From Phoebastria nigripes (Eukaryota; Chordata; Aves; Procellariiformes; Diomedeidae), in NCBI GenBank assembly GCA_035582835.1, contig JAYKAV010002442.1:2928072-2992071 (forward strand): a stretch of DNA of 64,000 nucleotides, read 5' to 3'. Below the pieces are notes generated by a model that worked only from the letters and a program-made list of their open reading frames with translations, had not been told where the DNA came from and did not search any database. A program made the translations under genes and the position numbers. Below are positions 1 to 14,000 of this stretch, piece after piece. Position 1 is the stretch's first letter. Every line of letters starts with the position of its first letter.

Positions 1-600
1 GGCTGGCGGGGGGGCGGCGGCCTGGGGGACCGTGCCGGGCTCCTCGGCTCGGTCTCCTCCTGCGGGCCGGGGGTCCGCGCCCCTGCCCGCCGCTTGCTGT
101 CGGCTGGCGGTGTGCCCTGTGCGCCGCGGGCTGCCGGCGTGAGGTCTTCAGGGGAAGGGGGCGGGAGGGGAGCGGTGTTCGTCCCGGAGGAGCAGCCGCA
201 CGCCTCGGAGAACCGATTTGTGCCTGCGGGTGCTCGACAGCCAGGGCCACGTTTTGCTGGGAAAACCGTCGTTTCACCCCGTTGCTGCCCCGCGGCAAAC
301 ACTAAATGGAGGACCCTGGGCCAAAATGCTTTTTTTTGCCCAAGACTTTTAATGTGGGTTTTAAGGGGATTAAATCTGATGCAATCAGGGGTCTAAGAAT
401 AGCATCGTCCACGTTTCCTAGCATGTGCAAAGTGCTCTGAACGGCTTTTGCGTGTGTTCCCGCACACGGGCGGTTGTGGAGATGCTACTTCGCAATGGGG
501 CACCTGGTGTTCCCCGCGGTTGCACGCAGTGAGGCTCGCTTTTCCAGGAAGCCCCTCGACGCTGGTGAGAGGAGCGGTAGCAGAGTCTGATCGGGGAGAG
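1..600 (+). promoter_or_regulatory. KLHL20: CpG-island promoter region of KLHL20 (left part cut by window)
   Basis: The first 250 bases or so are very GC-rich and CpG-dense, with G runs and GGCGG boxes; the GC content falls off by about 600. This is the expected state of a vertebrate housekeeping promoter, and it lies directly upstream of the KLHL20 start exon on the same strand. A non-coding first exon should sit here, but I cannot fix its end. Donor-like sites are GC|GTGAGG near 139 and CTG|GTGAGA at 565. The transcription start may lie to the left of the window. Confidence 0.6.
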
Positions 601-1907
601 GCTGGGCAGTCATAGCTNGGATTTAAATTGGTATGCGATGCCCTAACCGGGAGGAATTAGCTTGCTTTATTTGCAGGAAAGTATGAACCTGAGTAATTTG
701 CAGCTGTGGAAGACAGCAAGCCTGAGCTTATTCTTCATTAACTGGCAAACTGCTCCATTTGTGTTTCTGCGATAATGTACCTGGAGAATGTTGCATACAA
801 AATAAAGTGCTTGTTCACATAGCCCAATAAAGCTATAAACATTTTGTAGTTTAATTTAAATTGTGCCAAAAATATTTTGTTATTGTTGGACGCAGGGCTC
901 CAATCTGACAATCTCAGTCTTCCAAAAATGATTTTATTCTTCCTAAATTTAAGTTTTTCTATTTTAAATGCTACTTCTGTTCATTTTAAGAGTTATTCAG
1001 TCTCATTCTGTCATTGCTTTTCCTATAGTTTCACTGGTTTCCTATTTCTCACTCCATTTCTGGATGGGAAGAAGTCTGTGAATATCAATATGGACGCAGA
1101 ACACCCTTCTGTTCTTTTAATATGTGACAAAAAGTTAGGCTTATTGCTTTAAATAATGATTGAATTAAATTTATTCCTAATTGCATAGTCATTAAAAATG
1201 AAATCGGGATCAGTGATGACCTTGTAAAAAGGGTTAATCTACATTAGAATTAGAAGTTAGTGGTTGAATATGAAAGGCCTGTGCAGTTTGCAACTCTTAT
1301 TCCTCTCAGAAAATGAGTATTTGGAGTGGAAGTGTAGTGAGCATCAGGCAGCATCATTAATCTTTGCAGATGTAGTACCATTATTAGCATCCCTCTTACC
1401 TCTGGGGCACGTAGTTATCTTCGATTTCCAGACGCAAGTTTTATCTTATATCAAATTCTGGCTCTGCAGTGTAGCTGTTGAGCAGCGCTGTGCTGTTTAT
1501 TAGGTGCCAGCCTGCCTTAAATCTCTGGTAAATGTATGAGGGAGAGATACCTCCTGGCTCTGAGCAAGGAGTGAGAGCAAGCACCCTGTTACTTGAGATA
1601 TTTTTTTCCTTTGGTAGAACAATTGTAAGGACTCGGGGAGGCAGACAGTTTCCTGACTTTATGATGTGTGTGTTCCATTTGCCTAAAGAATCATCATGCA
1701 GCTGTGGTGAAATTACTTTTAATGATGATTATATTTTCTTCTGCTTTATTCTCTGCAATCCAGGCATCGTTAATCTAGGCTGTGAATTTTATAGCTGGAT
1801 AGGAGCTTGAAGGCATATTAGTACCTGGATGTGGTCAGTTCTGTTGTCCTAGAGCCAGACTGAAGAGAGGAAAGAAGGTTCTCTTGCTTCAGAATATCAC
1901 CCTTTTT

Positions 1908-1909
<2 letters not shown>

Positions 1910-1943
<34 letters not shown>
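1910..1943 (+). repeat. 34-base T homopolymer at the KLHL20 start-exon acceptor
   Basis: An uninterrupted T run ending 15 bases before the acceptor AG at 1957-1958, forming its polypyrimidine tract. Confidence 0.95.
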
Positions 1944-1958
1944 CTTCTTTTGGATCAG

Positions 1959-2019
1959 GTCTTGAAGCAGAGGGTGAAGGTTTCTCTTCACGGTGCATGG
2001 ACGGAAAGCCAATGCGCAG
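1959..2019 (+). CDS. KLHL20: KLHL20 start exon (5'UTR plus codons 1-8)
   Basis: The acceptor is GATCAG at 1953-1958, preceded by a 34-base T run and TTTCTTCTTTT-type pyrimidines. The ATG at 1997-1999 opens MDGKPMR and the donor AG|GTAAGA follows base 2019. Only 23 nt are coding. This start is chosen because the peptide matches the human N-terminus (MEGKPMRR) and joins in phase to the exon at 9479. Confidence 0.93.
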
Positions 2020-5000
2020 GTAAGATATGAAAAACAATTGTCCTTATCCAAATATGATAAATCATGTGAGTTGGTTTCATAAGTGCCGAGACCATAAAAT
2101 GTTGTTTGTTTTTGTTTTTTTTTAAAGGCCTGGCTAGGAGAATTAGAATATAAAGCATTTATCTTTAGTCCTTACTTAAATGTATTTAGTTTTCAGTATT
2201 TACAAGACCAGATGTCTTTAAATGAATATGCTGTTAGGAAGACTACAGAAGACAAGTTATCATAACTCTCCATCCCCCCTCCCTACTTCCCCCATTCACT
2301 ATCATATTTAAAATCCAGTATTTAATTACTTAGGTATTCAAATTGTGTGACATAAACTGCCTAGGAATAAATTTAAACTTAATTTCTAAGAGGCATTATT
2401 TTTCCCTTAACGAAAGGAGTTTAGTCCCTTTGATGGAGTGAGGTCTTGGGTGAAAAGGAGATTTCCTTTTCTAATTATGGATGCCAGCTGCTTCAGTTCT
2501 AATGAGCTGAAGATGCACCTGAAGTTTAATTCAGGGGAGTTCTTGCTGTGGTTATGTCAGAAACATTATCTGTTATATAGAGAAAAAATTGTCACAGTAA
2601 ATCAGCACGATGACAGGTTGGCAAACAGGATTGTCTGCTAGTTCTAGTTGCTTTTCACTATTTGATGGCAATTCCATGACAATCCCATGGCAAAACTTAA
2701 CAGCAGATATATTTCTGTGTGAGATACAGGCTGTGTGGAAGCAAAGTTTCCTGAAGTTCTACACCTCTAAATGAAGTAAAGAGAACTCATGCAAATTGCT
2801 TAGTCTGTCTGCACTCTTTAGAGTGTTGAAAGTAGGGAAACTTTTACTATGGATAATTCTGTGAACAGTCATGTAAGAGAAGGCAAGGAATTTTAACCAT
2901 AGATGAATATGTAGAGCATTTCTAGCTACAGCATTTGTAGAAACCATTAGCCTGGGTTCTGTGTTGTGGAAGGAGATAAGAAATAGATAGTCATTTAAAC
3001 CCTTGAAGAGTGACACTGTGTTGTTTAATTAAATGAACCCCTCAAGCGCAACAAAAAAAAGCTGTGTGGCTGCTTCAGTTAAGCTAATGAGTAAACCTTG
3101 GGACACAATATGGGCATCACTGGGGCTATGTATTGTTCAATATTTTTGCCAAGATAAGAAATGTGGTTTAGACAATGAGGAGCCATATGTGACTTTTACA
3201 GTGAGTTCCTTTTTCTCCAAGACAGATTAAGTAGCAGATGAGCTCTCTTCCATCGTAGTCTTGCACAATCGAGACTGTTTAAATCTTAACCAACATAAAA
3301 CCACAGCTTTTCAGGTTCTTATGTTGTACTCCATTTATCAAAATGTTTTTGCAAAATGACATAAAATTGGTGACTAGCTTGGCTTGTGTTCTTGTTTTCT
3401 CTCTATTTTTTGTGTTTCTAATGGAAAAATTGAGGTTCTAAATTTATTTTTATGTCTGCTGTTTTCTGCATGTTGCATTGAGGCAGAGAATTAAAGTGCT
3501 GAAGTTCATATGTCTTTTGTGGGTTTGTGGCCTTGGACTTGCTGTCATGGAAGTCCTGTCTGCCACTCAGACTGGGTGGTTTTAGTGGTGGGCAACAGCA
3601 CTGGGCTGAAGAAGTAGAGGTTTTCTATTGTGGTGCTGATCCTGGCACTTCAGGCTCTTTTTTTTTTTATTTTTTTTATTTTATTTGGATAACAGATGCA
3701 GACCAGACCCTTCAGTACCTTTTGTTTTCCCTCCCTCTCTGGCAACCCAGCGTAGAGCGTGGATAACATGTTTGACATATTTACATGGCTTTACTTTTGA
3801 ACTAACCTTTCAGCTGATCTCTGTGCCTAGATGTATTGTATTGCTGCAGTCCAGCCTGACAAGCACGGCTCTATCGTGGCCTGTGGACTTCAGTTCTTGA
3901 ATATGCTGGCATCTGTTAAGGGCCTCTGTGTGGACTGTTAAAATTTCTGTTTATTATTCTGCTGTGTATCTTAGCAGAAAATGGTAAAAGGTTCCTGATT
4001 GGATTTCAGGCTCACAGATCTTCCTATGAAGTCCAGCTAAGCAGATGGCAGAGCACTTCCTTTTATCCTTTTACTCAGGGCTCTGCAGCCATTTAATACC
4101 ACATGCGAGAGTCCTGTTAGATACTGCAAGAAGAAGGGAGTGAGACTTGGTCAGTACTGCATTAGTAAACATGGTGAGTTGGTATCAAATGTGTACAGCA
4201 TTCAGAGGATGGGAAGTACAATTTGAACAGAAAAGGCATTGCAGCTATTCCTGTCAAGATTATAGTAGAGAAAATGCATTGATGTTCAAACAGGATTTAT
4301 CTTGCATTAGAAATGAAGTGATAGTTGGGGCAGGCTATTCTTTCTTGCTGTCGGGCAGCAGCAAGAGAACATTGTTTTGCTGAAGGTAGAAGCAAGGCAG
4401 AGGGGACCTCTCCAGAGAAGAGCATAGTCCCACAGTACCCGAGCAAGGAGGGCAGAGCAGATGCCCAGGGTCAGCCAAGAATCTGGTGCTCATCAGGCAA
4501 GTCTGCAGTGATGAGGAAGGGCTGAGGCCAAGCCAGGAAGCCAATGCAGCAGGTCAGTATCAGTGGGGTATGTGGTCAGGTGCAGGTGTGCCTTTACCAT
4601 AGCTCAGGCCAGGCACAAAGGCTTGAGCAGCTCCCAGGCAAAGCGGGGAGGCCCTCCTGGCTCTTTCTCGCCCAGCTCTTTCCTGGCAGCCGGGTTACAG
4701 CAGCGCTGTATCAGAGCTGGCTTGAGCACAGGCAGCCAGACCTTGGTGAGGGGGAGAGGCTGCAGGTCCTGATGGTGTGCGTGGGGCCCTCACATGCACT
4801 CAGTAAGTTAACCAGTTGCTTGGACATAGCTCTTGCCCAAGAAAAACTGCAAAAGGCTTAGGAAGGTTTTGGAAGACTCCGGTAATGACCTCATCTTTCT
4901 GTGTATGGGCATCCTCGTTCCTGGTGAAACTGAGTTTTCTGGGTTTCGTCAGTGAAAATGAAACTAAACAATGTAAATAGGGACATATACACCAGGTCCT

Positions 5001-8000
5001 TGCTGTTCCCCTTTTGAGTAATGTAAAATAATATTGCAGCCAGGTTTATCTGCTTGTTTTCATAACTCATTGAGCATGTATACCTATACCTTGTTGTCTA
5101 GGTAAGAAAAGGAGTCAGTGGCAGTTTTACTAATAATTAGACTTTTAGCTAATTCGTAGAGTATTGATTGCCACAATTAAACACTTCCATTTACTTAGTC
5201 GGCAGTGTTGTGGTGGTCACTTCTGTTGCTGAAGGTATCACCTTTGGCTGGGCCAAATCAAAGATCTTTGTTCTAGCAGTTCTGTAGCGAGTATAGGAAA
5301 TATTTTCTTTGTGTATGCATTAAATTCAAAGCGAGGCGTTGACAGAAATCACTACCGGTTTGGTTTGTTTTTTTTCATTTGCTACTGAAATCCCCTAGAG
5401 CAATGTATGCTTCTGGATTTCAGTCGATGTTTTCAGCCTGAGACTTGTTCTGTTTCATAGGCCTTAGGTCATCTTATTGTTTTCTGCTGAACTGTGTTAA
5501 AGCTTGCTTGTAAACTCATGCTAAAACATAGGTTATCTTAAACAAAAAATGCAGGCTACTCTGACTTCAAAGTTAAGGAGGTCAGTGACAGTATCGGAGA
5601 GTATTTTTCTTAGCTACATATTACAGGATATTTTTTTGAACTTTGGAAGAAGCTGCTATAAGCTCTAAGGATGGATGTCTCATAGATGCCTGTGTTAATG
5701 AATAAAGTTTTGGGAACTGGCATAGCTGAATAAAATGGAGGCAGAGCAGCCTATTTATTTAGCTGACTTAGTGTTGGAGACTGCCTGTGTTCCCATTTGT
5801 GCTTTTCAGCAGCGTGCTACAAAAACTGATCCTTTGTCAGCCCTTTCTTAATCCCATTGTATTTGCTGATTTCCCCAGCCCTGCATTTTGATGGAAGCTA
5901 ATCCTAGCATATCTGCATAGCTGAGTGTGAATCTTTTATCCTTGCATACACATTTCCTCTCCGATCCTCAACCCTTCTTAATCACCCTGAGTATTCAGGA
6001 GCAGTTCTTAGCTTTGCGTGTGGCGGGGGGAGGCAGCTAGCCTGCCATGTGAGAATCAAGTGCTGCCTTCTGTCTTTCACACCTCTAAGCTACTGACTCA
6101 TCATTTCATTCTCTATGCATATATATGCATAATGCACACATAATGCAGTTAAATTATTATCCTTGTGGAGACACATGCCATCAGACAGTGTCCTTTTAAT
6201 TCACACTTCTGTGCCTGTGTATAGCAGCAACCCACAGTGCTTAACATCAAGCATCTGGTTTGATCCAGTATGGAAATTCCCAAGCCCATTGATCACTAAC
6301 TTCTGCATTACCCAGAGATAAGTTATGGATGAATCAGGAGTGCTAATTTGATTATTACTCTTTTTTCCATCCATTCAATTTTCTTTAATCATTAACCAGC
6401 ACTTTCTCTCCTGGAGGAAGGAGGCTGGATACAATGCAGGCACTCAGATAAATGCTGGTGGGAACAATGCGGGAATGCCTCCAGTTCTTACTACCAGACT
6501 CCTTTTCATTTAAAGATGTGTTCAGCAGAGTCTAATTTGGACAGAAAAATCCTGTTCTGTCCTGGCTAGGAAGGACTAGGACTACTGCCTAAATCTGGCC
6601 AACTAATCACGTGGCGTAAGCTGGTCCACCCCATTGCTGTGTATCAGCAAAGAGTCTTGGGTGGTGGGATTGACAAGGTACACTGTATTCCTTGCGGTGG
6701 CATAGCCTTAATCTAATCTTTTTGTAGTTAGAACTTGTGCCAGTCCAAAAAGCTCTTTGAGATCTGCTTTAGGGCTGTTTTTAGTGGGAGTCGCCTTTCA
6801 GGAAAGCCTACAGGCATAACAAAGGGGTTCTGCTTTCTAAAAGGAGGTCCTGTCATGGACGTAGACCATCTCTTGTGATCTGTAGTTCTGTGAAATGGGT
6901 TTTTATTTGAAGAATGCTTGTTCTGTGCTTAGATGCTTTGACTGACAGCCTGGTCAAGACAAACTGTCCAAAATTATTACAGNAGCATATGTCTTAATAG
7001 GGCTCTTATTTTTTCTTTTTTCTCCCAGGGGTTGGTTTGACATAGCTTGAAACCCCTAATGCACAATAAAATCCATTTGGCTTGCTTAGCAAGAACTAGA
7101 CTCTACAGGGGGATTTTTGTCACCACCTTTCTCCATCTCTTGGTAGAGGGATTAAATGACTTACCCTCTGGCCTTAGCTGCTAAGGACTATGGAAGTAAG
7201 CCAGTTAGGTAAATTAATCTTTAGCCGAGGTTTCTTGGGATTTTTGTAGGGGTACCATTAAACTCGGTTTGCGTGTGCCGCTGTGAGGAGAGCTTAGCTG
7301 CATTGTTCGTGAGGAACTTGGCAGAGTGTTGAAAATGGTTGTCAAACCCCACAAGGTAAATTTGGGTTGTGAGGGACAAGAGTGGGTGGAGGAGAGCGAG
7401 AGGCAGTATAACAGCAGAAGGATTTGTCAGAGGTGTCAGAAAAGGAGAACGGTGATGGATATAAAAAAGATGGAGTAGGGATAAAAAAAACANGGCATTT
7501 AAGGTGCAGAGGCTGAACAGGAGCAAGCAGCAAAACCCAGAGGGGAGACCCAGCTGGATCTGTGTAACTAAGATATGAGGAAGAGGTAATGGTCTGAAAC
7601 ATCTGAATATGATGATCAAGGAGAGGGTGTGGGGGGAATGGGAAAACAGGCTAAGATGCAAGTGAATAATTTGAACTGCTGCAAAGAGACTGGTTTCCCT
7701 GTGGTTAGAAAGTGCATTTGACATAATAATGAGAGGAAAAGATGTGAGTTATTTTTTTAATTCTTTCCTTCAAGCATGCTGCAAAATACATTGAGCAATG
7801 GCAAAGCGAAGTTAGATTTCTTTTTAACTCTTAGTGTGAACAAAGTGAGGTAGTGACAGCTCACAAATGCCTGTGTACCAGTGAAGCTGGCAGTGGATGA
7901 GATGTATTGCGTCTTTCAGTATATCTCCAACAGCCAGTGCACTCACTGGATAATTCATAAGCATCTGATATTTTGCTCGGTATGCTTTAATTGCTCTAAG

Positions 8001-11000
8001 TGATGGTTTTCCTTTGAAGTGGGAAGAGGCAACAGTTTCCTATATTTTCTTTATTTTTGCAGTAATTAATATGTCACTGGTGCTGATGCATCTTTTTAAT
8101 AATTGTTCATATGATAATGTGGCAGAAATTCAAATATGCTCCAAACATGCAAAATGGTGTCTCAGTTACATGTGTGGTGTGTTTAGTGTGCACTGATCCA
8201 CTTATTTAGTCTGATTGCTGAAAACAGAGTTGGGTTTAATTCTTCTTGTTTAGCACTGATTTCAGTCATAACGTGACAGTGAAGCCTGGGGTGTAGGCAG
8301 ATGTCTCTGCAAAGTGAGGTATGAGATGTGTCATCTTGGTCCATCCCTGCAGAAGTGCAGAAGGGCTCGGGGCAATACTGCATTCCCGTTCTCTCGAGTT
8401 AGTAGCATACATGGTGCAAAGTGTGATCTGTCAGCATCGTCATGCTGCTGTGCAGAGGGGTGTTGCACTTAAGCCGTGGCAGAGCTNACATCCCCTCAGG
8501 GATGTGAGGGATAAAGGAAAAGTACCTGAACTTTCGTAAGGAAGGACATCAGATAGCTAGAATGCTGCACGCGGAGCTGGGAAGATAGTATGTTTTTCCG
8601 ACTTTGTGCCAGAAAGTTGGTTTATATATTCTCAAGTGGTTCCTCATTTCTAAAGTTACAATCTTGACTTTATTTTCTTCCTTTTTTGGTAGGCCGATAG
8701 TCGTGGATACTTTGATTGTTTTGACTTTTTCCTGATTGGTCTGATAATCCCGATTGCCCTCTGCAGTTCTTAGTCTGCCGTTCTAGGGATAGATTAACCT
8801 TCTTTTGAAACATGTCAGGGAAGGTAGATTGAGTCAGGAGCCTCCGTAATTCAAAAATAACTGAAGAGGTGATGATTAAGTGGATATTCTGTGAACCTGA
8901 AAGATACTCGTGGTAGGCTGCAGGCCATTTTAAGTTACTGTGTGACAGTTTAGTGTATTCAGATATCACAGTGATGAGCGACCCTATCAAAAATGTAGGT
9001 AGAAGAACAGAGAAGTTTGGTTAAATCATGCAACTGGAATTCTTTGCAGTGGAAATCCATCTCCAGCTTTATCAAAGAAAACTCAAGTGACAATGGGCAA
9101 GTCAGCTAACCTTCTCTGCTTTGAGTCACTCTCTATGAAATGGGGCTAATATTCCTCTATCATGCAAGGCTATTATGAGGTTCAGTTAATAAATATGTAT
9201 GTGTAGTTGGATATTACAATGGTGTGTCATAGAAAGCATATAAAAATAGGTATAAATATAAGCCTGTTGCAATTTGGCATTTGTTTACTTCTAGGTGTGC
9301 TTTGGTTTGAGACNGATTCCTCTTTCACGTGATCACGTGTTTGTTTCCACGTTCCAGCATGGAGCTACGGGCACTGCTGGTTTTGTGCTCGTAATCGGTG
9401 TGAGCCCTAGAGCTTTGGCTGACAGCTGGTGATAGATTAGTTGATGATGGTCCTGTCTTACGGCTTCCTCCGCTGCAGGTGTNCCAGTACTCGACCAGGA
9501 GAGACCGGAATGGATGTGACTAGCCGTTGCACACTCGGAGATCCTAACAAACTGCCAGAAGGGGTGCCGCAGCCTGCTCGCATGCCCTACATCTCTGACA
9601 AGCACCCTCGACAAACTTTGGAAGTCATCAATCTTCTACGGAAGCACCGGGAGTTGTGCGATGTGGTGCTAGTAGTCGGTGCGAAGAAGATCTACGCCCA
9701 CAGGGTAATTCTGTCAGCCTGCAGCCCTTACTTCCGAGCCATGTTCACTGGGGAGCTGGCAGAGAGTCGGCAGACAGAAGTAGTGATCAGAGACATCGAC
9801 GAAAGGGCCATGGAACTGCTGATTGACTTTGCGTACACCTCTCAGATCACAGTGGAAGAAGGAAATGTCCAGACCTTGTTGCCAGCTGCTTGCCTTCTCC
9901 AGCTGGCTGAGATCCAGGAGGCCTGCTGTGAATTCCTTAAGAGACAGTTGGACCCTTCCAATTGCCTGGGCATCCGAGCTTTTGCCGACACTCACTCATG
10001 CCGTGAACTGCTGAGGATTGCTGACAAGTTCACACAGCATAACTTCCAGGAGGTAAGATGCTAGTATGCTGGAATCATGGTGTAAAACTTGTGAACATAT
10101 CCTGTGAGAGCCTGGGCAACTCTCATTTTGTGCTTCTTTCCAAATCCTGCCTTTACATCTGCTGTGTGCCCTAATAGCGATGGGTGCCAGCCGTTAGTTG
10201 CAGAAGAAAGAAGGAAGAGGTACTTGCAGGACTGCGTTGCACTGGTGGTTTGCATATGATCCGCAGCATTTCTTCTCTTAGAGTTGGGTGGCGAGTGCTA
10301 CGTGGAAGGCAAGGTCGCAGGCATAGTTGGAGTTTGGTGTTATATCTGACATGGCTGCACGATGGTGTGACACTCCACTCCCCTTTCAGAAATGTTCTGG
10401 ATTCTATGGGCTTGAAGGGGAGGTGGGTGTTAAAGTAAGGACAACACATCAATGGAACAAAGAAAAAATTGGTGTTGAGTTTAGGGATTGGAAATGTGGG
10501 TGTATGGGGGAGCATACAGCTGCCTCAGTGGAGTCTTCAACTCCCTTGCTGTAGCAGAACTAGGCTTTAGCATCTATTATTCAGCAGAAGTTGTTTGAAA
10601 GTAATTCGAATGTGTAATTTTGTAGCTGACCTTTATAAACCCAAGTCCCTTTTCCTTTGTTAATTCCACCTAGATGATTTTTGGGGAAAAAAAAATTGCC
10701 AGCAACTGGTTCAGGGAAGGATCAGCATAATAATTAAGGATTCTGTGAGCAATAGTCTGAGAAGAGTGGGTCTTTACTTAACTGTTACACCCAGATGCAG
10801 AAAGGAGCCCAACACTTTTAAGTGGTGTCTTTCCTGAGCCCAGGTTGGAAGGGCAAGAATTTGCGTACGTTTTGGANGCAGCTGCTCTCTAGGAGTGTGC
10901 TCAGCATGAAGGTCTGTTCCCCTGCTAGAGAGATTCGTCTCTTGCCTTTTCCAGAAACTGTACTCTTCCATCCCTTGGAACAGGTAGCCTGCTACAGAGA

Positions 11001-14000
11001 AATCTCCTCTTTCCACCTGCTTCGCAGGTAGATCCTTTCCAAAGGGAGTAACTCCAGTATTGACTCCTGATGCTAATTTAGTTTCCCCAGAGAAGTGGCA
11101 GTATGTAAGTGCTGTGATTGACTGCAGCTTGCTGACTTTTTTTCACCTGCAGGAAATAGATTGGAATTGTATTAATTTCAATCAGATAGTACTTAAGAAA
11201 ATGATGAGCAGAAGCAAACACAATTGAACTTGACTGTTGGACACATTGAAGACAATACTTGGTATTTAACTGTAGACACGTGACATCAGTTTACTCTAAA
11301 AGTTGCAATTAAATATGTCTTTCCTAACCATGAAGACTAGAAAATAGAATTTGCTGTTTAAGATGAGAGCTTGCTTTTTGTAGAACTTGGTGATTTCCCA
11401 AAAGCCCTACATTTTAGCTGGCCATTTCATGTGCTCTGTGCTTGCTCTGCATTTCTTTTCTTCTGCATTTTTTTTTTTGGGACCAGGATGGTAACCAGAT
11501 GGTCGTTTATTTTCAGTGCTTGGTCGTTTTAATGGTTAGATCTGTGCTCTTCTTATTATTACATGAGTAGGGCATGCTTACAAGCCTCTAAATAACTTTT
11601 TAACAGCGTAACAATTTTGTTTTTAAATGTTTTAGCATTAATACATGCAGCTGGCTGTTAAGAGCTGCCTGCTATGGGGTTCTTTTCTTCTGCAGTCCCT
11701 CAAAGACAGCTTCCTGATCCCTGTTAAAGCACACAAAGGCAAAAGTTTTGGACTTGAGAAAACACTCTCCTTCTCAAAGATGATGCAAAATATAATTGNC
11801 TTAACTGAATCACAGCCTCTGGAAAACAATTGCTTAGATTAGAGCACTNTTTCTTTGGCCTGGGCAGGTTTTGGTGTCCCTTTAAGTGTCCTGGGAGTTT
11901 TGCAGCTCCTCATCCTTAATGATCACTTCTTTTGCTTCCACTGTTTCTCTGCAGACAATCTTAATGGTACTGCTTGTTGGGGTTGTATTCTGTTCTGCCA
12001 CTACTTTCCATCTGGAGAGTGGATTGGTAATCCCTGATGGAAGCCAGTGACTTGGCTACTTAATAATCCTCCACTGTGGAGGTTGAGAACTGATTAAAAA
12101 ATGTGCCTTCCTCTGCAGAGGCTGTATCGTCATCGTTCCTCCGAGCTGGCAAAAAGAAATGCGAGATGAGAATTTCCTGAATGGCAATGTAAAATATTAA
12201 GCACTAGGCATCAGGCCAACCCATGCAGTTACTTTGAATGCAGTCTGAATTGCTTCACATCCTCTGCTGTGCTAACCTCTAGTTCTATTAATTTTTATGT
12301 GTATTGCTGCATTACATCATTAACTTCTTGGTAAAATGTTTTTCCAAGTTTTCCATTCCCCTCAGTTTAATTTCTTGCCTAAAACCCCTAGTGAATCTTG
12401 TGCATGTAATGTGAAATGGTTCTATTAACAACTCTGCTGTACAAGAACAGCCTTTGTATTTTTTTTTGTTTGGTCTCTGACATCTGTGAGAAGGCAAAAA
12501 ATATACTTAAGGATGAACAACTTGTACTTTCTATCAACAGACAAAAATTGCACTCCATATTGTATACTCTGACATTTATTCTATCTGTTTGAAAATGCAG
12601 TAATGCACATGAATACTGTGGAGGAAATGAAGCCCATCCAGTTCTTACATCTAGTAAGCAAGTCAGTCAAATAGACCATTAATATTAGTCAGATAATTAT
12701 TAGTGTCCTGATAATTAAGCCAAAATAAGCCACAGCATTTTAAATAATTACTTGTTTTACTATGTAAACTAACAAGTTGCATAGCAGTAATAACTTGGTT
12801 TGCCATCGATGCAGTTGGGTTTTCTGAGGGTGGAAGGGAAAGTCTAGATGACCATCCTTAACTCATAAATTTCCAGAGCCTCTGTTTTCAGAGTCCGAGG
12901 CTGCATTTACAAACTGTCGGGGTAAAGTTTAGACATAAGCTAGTCTATGTAGAAGGGAGAGAGACTATGGAAAAATGCTGATCAAGATCTTAAATGACCA
13001 GCCCAGTTCTTACTCTAAGGCTGAAGAAGTGTGTGAGCTAATGTTGCTGTGGCTCTTGCTGCCCCTGAAAGCCCACAGGATCCTAGACCAAGGTCTGGTA
13101 ACTGATCTCACTGTCTGTTGTGTTCCTTTTAACTATTTCTGCTGTGGTCAGTACTTGGCAATTTTTGTATATTTATTCATTGATTAATTTCTTTAGGTAA
13201 TTAAAAGGACTGCACAGCTAACTGCTGTTGAGATGATCGTGTCAAAAGAATGTATTTTTCTTTCACTTATGCTGCAAATCGTAAAATAAGTCCTGGAATT
13301 CTAATGTGGTGGCAAATGATGAGGACAAGCCGATATTCAGTTATTTTCTGTCACTGAACCTCTCAGATTACAGGCTACAGACTGGGAGTGCTTGTAGGGA
13401 GGCCGAGCTGGCAGTTATCAATCAAACCATTTCTGCAATTCTCTTTATTTCAGTTCTTGCATCTTTCCCATCTACCTGGTATCAGTGCAGAAGACGTGGC
13501 TGTGCGTGAGCTCTGTAACCTCTCAAGGCAGTCGCAGGCTGACTCACGCGTGCTCTGTGGTGTGTTGTATGAGCAGTCCTCCAGTGGCAGCTAAAGCCTC
13601 CTGAGAAACTCAGCCGCTATCTTGGGTACTGAAGGAACAAACATGTTTGCAGATTGTCAGTGGCTTGAATTTCACAAGAGATCAGTCCTTAGGGCCTTAG
13701 GAGGCTCTGATTCCCTCTTAAGTGCATCTGGACTTGTGCAAACTCTATGTATATATTTAGAGCAAATGAAAGAGGCAGAATCAAATGAGTCCATCACCCT
13801 CTCCTGAAATATTTTCTGTTCTGCCACAAATCAGCATTCAGGAAGGCTTTCCATGTTCTCTACAATGCCTCTGGTAACTTGTTTCCGAGACTCTTATTTT
13901 TGTGCTCTGTTTCGGATTTCTTGTGCATAGACCCTCTCTATTCAATACCATTTTTCAGTCAGGTATTTATCACCTATGCAACATTTTTATTTCTGCTTTA

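Noticed and set aside
4325..4861. Overlapping plus-strand open frames up to 105 codons
   Set aside because: Several frames are open at once in a slightly GC-rich patch of intron; no domain, start context or splice sites.
7221..7724. Minus-strand open frame of 167 codons in a KLHL20 intron
   Set aside because: Low-complexity Leu/Ser/Phe/Pro composition from a purine-rich plus strand, contains an N, and has no splice or family support.
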